Below are positions 25,547 to 37,129 of a stretch of 64,000 nt of DNA, piece after piece. The DNA is from Calonectria ilicicola (lineage: Eukaryota > Ascomycota > Sordariomycetes > Hypocreales > Nectriaceae), in assembly GCA_020809705.1 (NCBI GenBank), contig CP085829.1, positions 2,976,001-3,040,000 on the forward strand, given 5' to 3'. Under the pieces are notes generated by a model. The model worked only from the letters and a program-made list of their open reading frames with translations, searched no databases and was not told the origin of the DNA. A program made the position numbers and the translations under genes. Position 1 is the stretch's first letter, and the number at the start of each line of letters is the position of its first letter.

Positions 25547-27016
25547 GGTTGGCTACCAACAGGGCGGTTGGTGATGGTGGTGAGGTTGGAAGCGCTAACT
25601 TTGGAAGAAGGGGGGGGAGGGGGGCATCAGACAAAACCTGGATATTATTTTTTTGTCATCTTCCCCGAAAATTAGGATGAGGAAAACAAGCCAGAGTTTT
25701 GATGCCTTTCTGTCCTGGCAGAATTGCTTCTGCTGCAACAAGGCTGGCCGCAGACGAGCTGGCGGGCAATGTGGCGCGCCCAGCTAATAGCAACAGCCGA
25801 ACGGCAATGCTCCTTCCCTGGCTCCTGCAGCCGCGCCCGAATCACACGAATCACACGGCCCGGGATAAGTTGATGAATGGCACACAAAACCCACACACGC
25901 ACCCGCGCACGCAAACAAACATGGCATCTTTTTTTTTTTCTTTAATCAGAAAATTTGGCATCTGCTTCAAGCGTCTGGCCGTCTGGGCGCTGTGAGTCGC
26001 CGATTGATCTAACGCTGTCCCCCCCCTGTTGCCCGGATATAGGGAATTCCCGTTCATATCTATAGTGCAAGCGAGGTGAGTAGAGAGAGAGGCTTGTTCA
26101 CGAGATGCACCGTGCAGCGAGGCAAACTGCTTGCCCCATTCATATCCGCATCCCGCCTCTGGGGCCCGTCTCTGGCCTGTGGTGGCCTTTCCGACGGGTT
26201 GAGAGAGAGGCAGCTCCACGAATGGAAACGCGCCCGAGATATTTTTGCACGCGTAAATAACGCCATGGGAAACTGCATATACGGACGGCGGCCAGAGTAG
26301 GTATCCGTAAATTTAGGATGCAGGCCCCCCCTAATATGTAAGTAACCCCGGGGAGCAGACACGCCCTCTGCTTCATGCACATACACGTACGTATGCGGCA
26401 CGCTGCTTTTTGCAATGTCGCCCGGGCAAGTGTCCGTCTCGGGAGACCCGATGAGTTTTGCCCATCCAGTTGAGATGATCACACACAAGTTGAAACGACA
26501 CCGCAATTTCTTTCTTTCTTTTTTTTTTTTTGTTTGTTCTGATTGTCTAGACATGCCGCCCTAGGACATGCAAACATTGTGCCATAAAAAAGTCTCTGCT
26601 GCCTTGGCGATGATCACCGCCCTTTACGGCCGCGGCGCTGAGACCTTGGAGGGCCTCGGATAGGCTCGTCCATGTCTCTGCCCATGGATTTGCGTGCAAG
26701 TATCCGTCCACCACCACGACGCCGCACCACCTCGCGCTCCGAAAAAATTCGGTTGAGTTGTTATTCACATTTTTAATCAAGTGGGGAATAGGAACTTGGC
26801 CATGGCTTGCTACGGACGTGACCATTCGCCTGGTTGCACTCATGTCAAAGCCCATAAGACGATCATTGACGCAGATACGTAATGTTGACACTATCCGATC
26901 AGAACCACAGGGGGCGAGAAACCCATCTTGGCAGATACGCGGAAGCATAAACGGCCCCACCATGTTGCAGCCACAAGACATAGCTAGCATAGCATAGCAT
27001 AGCACGCACGCACTGG

Positions 27017-27060
27017 CATCGCCCATCGCCCATCGCCCATCGCCCATCGCCCATCGCATC
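27017..27060. repeat. 7-bp tandem repeat CATCGCC
   Basis: About six units in tandem. On the other strand it reads as GGCGATG units. It is preceded by CATAG pentamer repeats at 26985-27003. Confidence 0.85.
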
Positions 27061-27247
27061 TTTGTTTTTGGAAGTGTGACTGAGACCCAAAAATACCATG
27101 ATTGGCAATTTAAACATGGGCCGATGGGAAACCAACGTGGCCCTTGATCCGTAGCATTGTGAGTTGTGACTGAAACACTGGTGGCTCACACAGGCCTGTG
27201 CTCACCTGGCCAGGCACTCACACACCCAAACGTTGCTTTTGGAGAGA

Positions 27248-27295
27248 CCTCATCTGGGACCTCATCTGGGACCTCATCTGGGCCCTCATCTGGGT
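27248..27295. repeat. 12-bp tandem repeat CTCATCTGGGAC
   Basis: Four nearly identical 12-base units, the last with GGGCC in place of GGGAC. The unit length is a multiple of three, but no coding frame through it is convincing. Confidence 0.85.
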
Positions 27296-28027
27296 CTTGT
27301 TTTTCCGAATCAAGGGCTCACTCACATCCCTCCATCCCTCCCCTCCCCTCCCTCCCCCCTTCCACCCTTCCACCCTTCCCCCCCCACACACACGTCCACA
27401 CACCACACACGGGCAAACACTCTTCCAGTGCCTCAAGCTAAGCTTACAGCCTCATCACGTGAAAACCCCCCACGTCCAATGATCGCTCGAGCGGCACTTG
27501 ACGGGGCATTTTGGGGGAGCAGTCAGCAACTACCGATCTGTGGGCCCAGACCACGAGGAACCCCTGGCGATGCTTACGGCACCACGGACCTTTGTGGGAA
27601 ACGGTCCCCAAGGCATCAAGTGATGGCATGCTTACATCCTGTGGGCACTTTACAGTGAGGGAGTCTTTTCTAATCATCCAAGCAGAGTGGCCAAAAGAGA
27701 ATTTGACATGGGCCAAGCGGCTCATTGGTCTTGTGTTTGTATAGAAGAGAAAGATAAGACTACATTAGAAATAATTACTGCTAGGATAAGGGCTTGTGTA
27801 AAGGGCCAGATTGATTTCCTTCAACCGATTATACCATTTCCAAATACAATGACCGTATTCCCAAACTCCAAGCCCGTCGTGATTTTAATTAGCAACTTGG
27901 TATAGTTGCCAATCTGCGGCCGTTCATCATGAGCCTTGCTGTGACTAGCAAAACTTGCCCGTATGGGGCGGCAGTTGAGCAAGCTGGGAGTGTTTCCTTC
28001 TTTCTTGCTTCAGTGTGTTGCAGCTCA

Positions 28028-29276
28028 TCATACAAGGAAAGGGTCGATCTTGTGAAGCCCAAGAGCAGCCAGGGGCATCTCCCAGTCAAAGAGAGGTCCC
28101 TCCTCTTCCTCGACAAGCATAAGAATGTCGCGGAACATGTCTCGCATGAGGTCGTAGTCAGGCTCACCCTCTCGGCGGCGGACGTAGTTAAGGAAAGAGG
28201 CAAACCCAAGGGGAATTCCTCCCCGGCACATACCAGCCGGGTTGATGGTCTGCTTCATGGAGTGGATAAAAGCCGACTTGCAGCCTGCAGTGCTTGGTAG
28301 CGTTTGCACGAATGTCCATGGCAATTCGCCACGAAGGAAGTAGAAGAGCATGTAGCCAGCGGCCTCAAGGTCATCCCAGGCGGTCGACCGTTTACCCAAG
28401 TGGGCGTTCATGCTCGCGAAGAGAAGAAAATTGTCATCTACGAGTTCTTCCTCATAATCCTTCAGACTTTCAGTAGTCTGTGCCGTGTCACGGTCAATGA
28501 GGAAGATGGTGTTGGACTCGTCAACGAGGTCCACGCCCCAGCGCTCGGGGCCAATGGAGAGATTCCAAGGGCCGATGCGGCGATGCACAATGCCGTTTGT
28601 GTGTATCAACTGCAGTCTATCAATCTGTTTGACAGGTTAGGCAACGATAAAGTGTCTGGCCGGTGAGGTAACTTACCAGCTGCATTGCGAGGCTGGCGAC
28701 AGTGCCTGGTCTGAACTTGCCGCCGCACATTTCCAGCAGCTGTTCCAGAGTATGATACATGAAGTTTTCAGCAGCGGTGCGGCATGTATGCTTGACTATG
28801 TCGTCGACCCCCCAAGCGAGGTTGAACATGACTAGGACGGTGACAGAATTAGCGGCGCGGAACCTAGTGGATGGGGCTGGTTGGACGTTTTCCTTACTGG
28901 TGGGTTCGGAGGAATTATTAGTGTGTTCAGATTCATCGTGCAATCGTGGGGAGAGAGTTAGATTCTATTTTAGGGGTTAGTTTCGGAGAGGCTAGGCCTT
29001 TTAGGGCAGATAGGTGAGATTTGGGGGAGAGGGGAGGAGGGGAGAGGGGTGGTGACGGACCAACTCTTCTGTGACTTGACCCTCAGTCAGCTGCTTGACT
29101 TTGTTGAAGTCAGCGACGGAAATTCGTGGCCGTGCAATCACGGCGCACCCTTTGGGTAGCTGCTGATGAGGTGGGAAGAGAGTGATGCCGGCAGTGCTCG
29201 ACACCGTGAAGCTGAATGCGACATTGATTAACATTGTAGCGTCAGGATGTGCTTGGGTGGTGGAGGAACGTGCCAT
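28028..29276 (-). CDS. casein-kinase-1-like pseudokinase
   Basis: Exons 29276-29061, 28964-28677 and 28624-28028 join in phase 0 (donors GTCCGT and GTAAGT) and give 366 residues. The C-terminal two thirds align by eye with casein kinase 1: LEQLLEMCGGKFRPGTVASL, then LIDRLQLIHTNGIVHRRIG, and near the end HLGKRSTAWDDLEAAGYMLF with YFLRGELPW. The catalytic loop HRDxKPxN is changed to HRRIGPWN (residues 182-189), so the catalytic Asp and the following Lys are lost. The Mg-binding DFG is changed to DRD (about 212-214). No glycine-rich ATP loop is visible in the first exon, which is the least certain part of the model. The fold is probably kept while activity is lost, so a scaffold or regulatory role is an inference. 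A second degenerate kinase gene lies 2.7 kb away on the same strand. Confidence 0.78.
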
Positions 29277-31946
29277 TGATGAATGGCAAGGTAAGCAAGC
29301 AAGCAAGCAAGCAAGGAAGTAGGAGATAGATAGATGCTGTGCAGTAGACTATCCTGGCCGGGTAGTTTCGACTCAGGGGTGGTAGGTTCGAATCAGTTGA
29401 TTATTGACGTCGAATTCCCAACCTTGAAGTGACGAGGGGGCCAGCTTTAGTAGAGATCTCGAGCCCGTGTGAAGTCATGGCCAGACGCGCAGCGGGCCTC
29501 GCGGTGCGGGGATCGGATGAGCAGATGGCGGCTGCGCCTAAAGTGCAAACAACGTCGCGCTCCATGTCTCTCCCCTAGCGGCTTGGGGCCCAGAAGGAAA
29601 GCAGGGAGAAAAAGCAAGGCCTTGGGGGGCGTGGTGGTGGTACTGCTGGCTTGCTGGCTGGCTTGCTGGCTGGTGTTCTGGCTCGCCACCACAGCACCAT
29701 GTACTCGCTGGAGGTATCAGTCAAGCCCGCCACAGCGAGCTGTCGTCTCGTCTTGTGCCAGAGGCAAAGGCTAAAAACACGCTAAAGGCGGTTGGATGGC
29801 GATCCCCCCGCTGCCCCCACCACACACTAAATCGAAGGCTAACTGGGGCCCTGGGGGTGCCCTGAGCTAGACTGTTCGGCCCGGTCTCCGAGGGACGAAC
29901 TCCAAATCGCTACCCGGCGTATCAGCTCAACTCTATTCTACCTTCTCGGCCGAGCTATGAGTGAGCAGGAGGAGGACGGGTGAAGGATGGGAGCGGCGGC
30001 GGCGGCTGCTCGTGGTCTGATCAGAAGAGACGTTGTCATGCTTCCCGCGCCATTTGCTTTCTCCGGGCGCGTACAGGGCTGGTAGCACTGCATGGCCTGC
30101 GTTTCATGGCTCCCCCGGCGCCCGCCCGACGGACACCACCACAACCACAACCACTGCTCCCCCCCTCCAACCACCACATAAAAAAAAGAATAAAAAAGAT
30201 ACCTTGGACAAGAAGGCTGGCGGCGATTTGCAATTCCCACCCCCTCCATCCATGTTCCATGATTCCATGGTCCGCATGGTCCGTGGTTCCGCATGGTCCG
30301 TGGTGCGCGACCCATGCCCGAAATTCTACGGCAGCAAGGGAGTGCGCTAGGGCTTTTCCCTCAGCACCACCATCTGAGATGACAGGCTGCCCGCCCCGAC
30401 CCAAAGCGACCAGGGTGCCAGGGTTGGCTGTTAGGTTAGTTGGCCGTGGCCGCACAGTTGTGTGGTGGTGGTGTGGGACCGGCCAGATACGATCGAAAAG
30501 CGCGCTAACCCGGGGGGACAAGGGCCATGCAGCCAGCCAGCCAGCCTACGGTACCAGCGGACCACTATGGACCATGGATCATGGACCACGGCCCATAGGG
30601 CGGCTTACGCACACTGCCGACCGACTTTTAATGACGAGAGCGATGGAATTACTTTGGGCGAGCCGCTCAAAGCAAGAGACAACGCAGCTATAGCTTGCTC
30701 TCTCGTCCAACCTACTGAAACACTCGCTTCGTCCATTGGCCCACCCCAGCTTCCCTTGCTTCTGCCATCCTTGCACAGCCCTGCACCACAGGTCACCCAT
30801 CCCATATCACTCAACCTTCACCTCCAATCCCCCATCTCCTCCCCCCGATTGCCCCATTACCCATCACCGCCGGCATGTACCCGTCTTGTATCTGCCAGCG
30901 CCAGTGACTTGCAGCCCAGAGCTTCCGTGCACCGATGCCACTGATTGGCAGATTGCACAGTCGACTATCGACGCGCACCGCCCTGAGACAACTCCCGACA
31001 TGTGCCCGACCGGTTTAAGCCCATTTTCACCCCCCCCTCCTCCTCGAGACGCGCCCCCAGCGAGGAAAAATAAAAAATAAATAAAAATAAAAATAAAACA
31101 TCCGTGTTGCTTTTTGTTCTCTCTCTCCTCTTTTCATCCCATCCCCCATCCTATCCCCGTCCCATCTTCTGCTCCTCACCTCGCCTCTCCTCACCTCATA
31201 TGACCCGCCCACCCCCCAAGCCACCCACCTCACCCAGGCAGTGAGCTGCAAGGAGACAGCGGAACTTGATCCAATTGGGCTATGGAGGCCGACAACCTTC
31301 GGGCAGAGCCCAGGCAGGTGTATAAATTCATGTGCCCTGTGGTGAAATGAGCATTTGCTAGCGACAAGCCCCTACCTAGCCTGTGTCGCTGGCGCCCTGT
31401 AGCCCTGTAGCCCTGTAAGCTGTCGCTGTCGCTGTCGCTGTAGCTGCAGCTATAGCGGGCGACTATGGAGACACCACCACCCCCTCCCCTCCCATCCCGC
31501 TGCCGCCGACCCTCCCCACAGCGCGACCGCCCATCCTATGTGACAGGTTACACGGTTACACTATGCAAGAATCCCATCAGGTGCAGTGCCGAAGTGCGCT
31601 CTGGTGACGGGCTTCTGCCAAGGCATCAACAGAAACAGGCTTGTTTTGCTGCCTTCTGGCGGACCATGGCGCGCCTGTCTCGCCGGCCAACGCGAGACAG
31701 AGGCGGTGGCGGCGTGCAAGCGACGGCGTACAGACAAGCCTGCGGGATAGGCGAGGTATGCCTGCAGCATGATGTCGCAACGAGCTCACCATTCAAAAAA
31801 GGCAGGCCATTCGCTCTGTATTGTAGGACAAACTCGTATTACACAGTAGCAACTAGGTACACATCCAAAACACAATCTTTTTCTTTTTTTTTCCCACCGT
31901 CTCCCCCCCTCCCCCCGTCCCGCCAGGCCGCGCGCCCGTCGCCCGC
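29277..31946. other. gene-free region between two kinase-like genes
   Basis: No gene is recognised. It contains an AAGC microsatellite at about 29291-29314, a C/T-rich stretch near 30700-31200 with an A/T-rich pocket (AAAATAAA repeats) at about 31065-31098, and a CTGTCG/CTGTAG repeat patch near 31397-31452. The ORFs seen here are mutually overlapping and low complexity. Confidence 0.5.
29287..29314. repeat. AAGC tetranucleotide microsatellite
   Basis: About five to six AAGC units just upstream of the pseudokinase start codon on the other strand, where it lies in the probable leader. Confidence 0.8.
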
Positions 31947-32856
31947 TCAGAGCCGCCCTGGGAGGTTCAGCAGCTCCCGCATAATGTCCATTCCCGTGTA
32001 GTTGCTGGTGTAGTTGCTCCGGGCCATGCACCGGACCATGGCACGTCGGGCAGACAGGTCGGGAATCGTTGTAAATTCTGTCTCGTCCAGCTTGAACTCG
32101 TCCAGAGGATAGAGGCTCTGGATCTCTCCATCGTATCTCCTGCTGTGCATGTCTTCCAGGAGGTCCTTTTCATTTGTCGGAACATGGTGGGGCCATCTGT
32201 TAGTCGTGATTATGTGAATAATCACCCCCAAGTTGTATAAGTCGGCGCGAACCGTAGCGCTCTCGGGAATATCCTTGGAATCATTCGGGAACACTGGGAG
32301 CTCAGCGATCACTCTCTGGTTCAGCCAGGATGATCTACCAAAGTCGCAGATCCAGAGGGTGTACTCTCCATCTGGTTCCTGGTTGACGAGGATGTTTTCG
32401 GCGGTCAACTCGCCGTGCACGATGCCGAGGTCATGCAGATAAACAATTGTTGATACAACTTGTTGACACCACTCGTGACGAGCCTCGGGTGAAAGCTGTG
32501 CCTGATAATCTGCAAGGAAATTCTTCAAGTTGCCATGTGTGGCCTTCTTCAGGATGATTTCGCCTGGAACCTTGCTCTCCTCGATCCTGCATGGATGCGT
32601 GTTAGTCGCTGGCCAGGACATGATGCGCCAACATGGCGGCAGAGGGATGCGTAACGCACGGGACGACATGTGGGTGGTCCTTCAATTCGGTCAAGATGCG
32701 GGCTTCCACGGCAAACTGGTGGGAGGTTTTGATGCCATCTTGGGCACGCATAGGCGCTGGCGCCAAGCGCTTCTTGACGACGTTGCCCGTGCCGGGTATC
32801 TCGGTGATGGTGCAAGTTGCGCCCTTGTAGATGATGTTATTCGAAGCGCTTGGCAT
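31947..32856 (-). CDS. divergent protein kinase-like protein with HGE catalytic loop
   Basis: Two exons, 32856-32660 and 32586-31947, are joined across a 73-base intron (donor GTGCGT, acceptor CAG) and give 278 residues, a bare kinase domain. The N-lobe has VVKK (Lys near 28-29) as the likely ATP-anchoring lysine and an EARIL helix with Glu near 51. The catalytic loop is VHGELTAENILV (residues 122-133), where HRD is replaced by HGE. Asn130 and the metal-binding DFG (147-149) are kept. A RADLYNLGVIIHIIT segment matches the F-helix region. Related fungal kinases often have HGD, so Glu in place of the catalytic Asp is unusual. Weak activity or a pseudokinase role are both possible. The glycine-rich loop is poor. 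Substrate unknown. Confidence 0.75.
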
Positions 32857-35246
32857 TGCGGTGTCGGCTGGTTATTGTTGGAAGATAGTGTATCTGCTGA
32901 TAGAAGCGAGAGATGCCCGTGTGTTGCTGGGGGAAGATTGGGATGCAACCCCGGGAATATATACATAGTAGGCGCTGAAAGCCGCACTGTAGCGCACAAG
33001 GATTTTGAGCCTCGCGGCACAGTACCAGCTCAGACCCCTGTCTGCCACCGATTGCCAGGCCCACACTCGAGTTTCCTAATTCATTCGTGCGCACATGCCA
33101 GGGAGCTTGTCCTTGGGACGTGACGTCTGTGACGGAAATCGGTATCCAGCCAGTTTGTGTAGGCCATGTATCCGTTTTGGCTGTCTAGTTGGCCATTTGC
33201 GCGCTGCCAAGTCAATGCCATCGGGCATCTATCTAGTTGATCCTTGTAAGCCCAATCCAACACATGCCCGAGTCATTGGATCCTTGAAATTGCTATCGCC
33301 TTGCTTCTTTTACACCGTGGCACCGTTGTTGTCCTCAAAAACCAGCATGCTATGACTATCTGCTCGCAGGCTCTGTTACCTATCCTCATCACCATAGCAA
33401 GAAACGTGACGTTCAAGATTGGCGACCCGTAGCCACGGGAGGATGCTACAATATTTGGGTGGTTAGAAGCGATTTGTTAGGCGATAAAAATGGCCCGTTC
33501 GTTGTGTACTTGCTTGACTGTGGAACCTGACATAAAGTCCCCTAAAAAAAACCCCACCCTTCGAACAAAACAGATTGGCCATGTTGTAAGTTGTCAAGAC
33601 AAAGAGTCGTTAACTTCAAGGATGCAGTAACCCAACTTTGCGTCAACAAGGTCATTTCGAAGCTGTCTGCTAGAATCGGCTTCGTTGTTGGTCAATATGG
33701 CATTTTATTTGGCGAGCCCACGAGAAATTTAGGTGCTGTTGGTTGATAGCGCTGGTTTAGCGTTTTAGCAGAGTTGAGCACCCAACAGCGTCGTCCTTTC
33801 AAGGTAGACCGCCAACTCCTCTGCATATCAATGCCCTAAAAAGGAGATTTTCTACAGGCTCTTCTAGTGCCTGTCGCCAGCCGGGGCACCCACGAGGCCA
33901 TTCATCGATAAATCCTTCATCAAACGTGAACAAGAGTAACAGGCGTAGATTAACAATTTCTAACGACATTCCTCAAGTAGACCAATGGGCTTTTTGCCGG
34001 TTCGGGATCAAATAACCAACTGCATGTACACCAATTGCATCGTCCCTATAATTTAGATAGATCCCGCGGCGCCTTGGCATAGTGGAGGCGCCTTAGCGGT
34101 TGTTTTCCATCATGCCCCTTTCCGTGCAATTTTACTTCAATTTCTAGACGCATTGACCCCAGCTGAGTAGGGACACTATGATGAAAATAGTGCGATCACC
34201 GATAAATTGTCTCAATCTAGAAGTCATCTAAGCAAGTCTACCAGAGAGGTTGGTGCGTGTTGAAAGATTGCTCTTTGCCAAAACAACACTAGTGCGGCGG
34301 CCGAACAAAACCTCAAGAAAAGTGAACGCTGCGGGCAATAGTGCTCCATAAGATAAGAAAATGAGTGAGCACTAGATACAAAAAAAATTATTTACCCTAG
34401 CGTTTCCCATTAGGGTTACTCCTCTAGTGACAAGTGGAAACAACACTGTTTGCATGCTTGGCCTCCATAGTTATATAATCTTTAAGTTTACCGCAACTAT
34501 GGAAGATCTATCAATTGTTAGCTCAATGAAGACAAAATCGAGACCACTAAGAACGCAATATTTTATTATTCTCAGCCATTCGGGATTCAGGACGGCGGGT
34601 TTCGCAATGTCCGTATACAGGGTGCTTGCTTCGGCTTGATGCCAAAAAATAGTGGTTTCGCCTACATAACGAATAAAGTTTTTCTGTCCAAAAATCTCTT
34701 GAAGTTCCAGCTAACTCAGAGTAACCTCAAATTTTGACACAATACAACAAATGCCGTGACAGTTGTAACAGTTAGTCTAAGCACCGCAGTCATCAATTGA
34801 GCTTCTGTCCACCAGTGTAAGTACAACACCACATCCTGTCCCAGGCGGACATTTGTTCAATTAGAAACCACTAAAATAATGATAAAATTTGGGCAAATTG
34901 GTTACTGAAACCTGGTGAGTCCAGTGGCACAGATCATCTCCTCGGTCTCTCGGATGGTTCAAACACCAAAATTGAACCGGAACTCATGCCCGGGCGTTAC
35001 CTAAATGTGTAGTATTGTATATATACATATATTCGATTTTTCTCAATATTCTTTATTTAGTCTTATTCTAAATACAATTGCGTCCTCGACCTGGCAAACC
35101 AAGTGTAAGGAGATGGATTCTTATCCCTTGTGCCCTACCCTGTGGCATAATTTGAACCAGATCGGATCGGGCATTATTTTTTTTCGATATCTTGAGGAAC
35201 TAGAATACCGTCTGACATTTGCAAGAATGTTGAACCTGAAAGCGCT
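32857..35246. other. gene-free transition into the AT-rich segment
   Basis: About 2.4 kb with no gene I can support. Base composition shifts visibly to AT-rich from about 33.4 kb, and stop codons are dense in all frames from there to 35 kb. No terminal inverted repeats or transposase remnants were recognised. This is the left border of the catabolic cluster. Confidence 0.5.
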
Positions 35247-36580
35247 CTACCGATGACCTTTAGGGTTGTTCTCTACATTGTGCAAAATAAAGTCGACCTC
35301 GTCGTCCAAAGCTTCAAAAAGATGGTCTGGACCATATTGTGGAACCCACCCGATCTTTCTACCGCGCTTGGCCCGGTAATTTGAACTAATATAGCGTGTT
35401 AATCGACATTGCAGTAATTGGGGGCAATTATACTCACTTTCCGCCAATCTTGATCTCAACCGTGGATGGAGTCACACCAAGCCCTGAAGCAATCTTGTCC
35501 AAGGCCTCTTCTGTCATTGGATGAACATACTCGTCTCTAATAAGCCCTCTCTTGAACAAGGATTTCGCCACTCCTTCGTAAACCGAGTGCCATAAAACTC
35601 TACCGCTGGATGCCAGCCAGAATCCATCTTTGCCATGATCTAGCGGCTTATCGGAGAGAATTTGACGAAGAAGATGGATGTACAAAGAGGTTGTGTCGAG
35701 AATATGACAGACAGGCCATTTCTATAGCCCCAATCAGCAATGATATTTGAAGATGAAGGATGTCTTACTTCATGTCCTTGACCAGCTGTGTAAACACCTT
35801 CAGCAGCCAGCGCAGCTTTCACAACATCGACTGTCTGGATCGAGATATGATTACCAAAACCTCCACCCTTTCCTTCTAATACAAAATTAGCTCATGTATT
35901 GGCAGCGATCCCGTTAAACTTGCAAACTATGCATGGTGAGAAGATGTATGTATTGACATCATACTGTTCACCATATTCAATCACCCGGCAGCTTGTCGCG
36001 ACGGCCTTTGAGAAGATGTTAGTCAGAGTGTACTGGATATCTTTTCTGTTGGGTCTCCACTTACAGCTTGTAGCTCTTCATGTGGAGCTTTTTGCGCCTT
36101 GTGGATGTTGTATAGGTTAGGGTCGGTATCTAACAACTCTTCGTCGTTGGGTGCGCCTGCGAGACTGGAAAATTGCTTCGTGCCAGATGTCTAAAGTTCA
36201 TGGTAAACAACATGATCGATCCGTATTCTTTGAAGTAAAGCATGCACTGACGTATAAGAAATGCACATCCTGGTTGATGAGTTTTTTCAGCTCCGAGAGT
36301 GCTTGATGAATGCTAATTGGCTCCAAAAATAATAAGCATCGACCAGGAAATAAACCACGTCGATTTTGTTGGCTACAATGGCCTCTTTTATGGCTTCTTC
36401 ATCGTTTAATGGGAACTGAAGCGGCTCTGCCCCATATTCTCGAACCGCCTTAGCTTGCTCCGGCTTTCGTACTAATGCAAATAATCGATCGTATCCAGTG
36501 AGCTGAGCTCGTTGCCAATGTGCGAGAATGGTTCCTCCCAAGTAGCCAGAAGCACCAGTTATAAGCACGTTGTGAGGCAT
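35247..36580 (-). pseudogene. NmrA-like NAD(P)-binding Rossmann protein, with frameshift
   Basis: The protein begins MPHNVLITGASGYLGG, a classic extended short-chain/NmrA-type NAD(P) motif (GASGYLG), and later contains DVHFLYTSGTK, GFGNHISIQTVDVVKA and KIGWVPQYGPDHLFEA. These are typical of fungal NAD-dependent epimerase/NmrA-like proteins of about 355 residues. Exons are 36580-36252, 36190-36065, 36005-35924, 35875-35769, 35721-35438 and 35385-35247; all phases fit except for two faults. Exon 1 is one base short near 36302-36306, where frame is lost just before ALSELKKLINQ. At 35923 the donor is GC (GCAAGT) instead of GT, and joining it to the acceptor at 35876 makes a TAA codon. It is divergent from the dehydrogenase at 37130 with about 550 bases between them. 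It is either a young pseudogene or carries sequencing errors. Confidence 0.65.
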
Positions 36581-37129
36581 GGTGGGAGTAGGGAGTCTGC
36601 TGCGACTTTTGGTCTTGAGCTACAACGTCAGCGGCTACCCTAAATGAAAAGGCAAGCTAATGAGGGTTGAAATAAAAATTAAAACGCTCTCAGTACAAGT
36701 TTGAGGCGCTTGTTCGGCAACTATTTATCCTCTCTTCATAGTGCGATTTATTTTGCGCCCTGCTTGACTACTCGTCTCATTTGGGAATCTGATGTAGACT
36801 AGAGTAATGACGGACCGTAGCAAATTGTTTGACTCCAATATTGGATTAATCAGCATGCTCAGTGGGTGATCTGACGATGGGGTAGGTGACTGAGAAAGGC
36901 ATTTCAACCCCAAGCGCGATCGTCTCCACCAGGATTATTTACCCCAATTCCCTCCACTAAACAAGCGACACAACCGCCATTTGTCAGCATAACAAGGAGA
37001 GAAATGAAGTGGAAATTGGCGTAGAAAATGTACGAAAAAATGGCTTTATTATTTAAAAAAAAGTTTTTGACAAGAAACTAGCATTGATTAAATCCGGAGC
37101 TCAAAAAAAGCGGCACGAGTCACCCAGTC
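36581..37129. promoter_or_regulatory. divergent intergenic region of the cluster
   Basis: These 549 bases separate the minus-strand NmrA-like gene from the plus-strand dehydrogenase, so the two may share a promoter. The region is AT-rich and has an A9 run near 37055. I did not identify a palindromic operator with confidence. Confidence 0.35.

Larger units (their letters stand above)
25547..28027. other. gene-free region with tandem repeats
   Basis: No gene is recognised in about 2.5 kb. It holds a 7-mer array (CATCGCC, about six units) at roughly 27017-27060, preceded by CATAG repeats near 26985-27003. A 12-mer array (CTCATCTGGGAC, about four units) lies at roughly 27248-27295. Long C/T stretches occur near 27330-27400. 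It contains the 5' region of the 1306-residue gene and the 3' region of the pseudokinase gene. Confidence 0.5.

Noticed and set aside
29380..29402. GGTTCGAATC-like sequence resembling a tRNA T-loop
   Set aside because: No acceptor stem, D-arm or anticodon arm can be folded in the preceding 60 bases.
32857..35246. Transposon relic at the left border of the AT-rich segment
   Set aside because: No terminal repeats, target duplications or transposase/reverse transcriptase fragments could be recognised.
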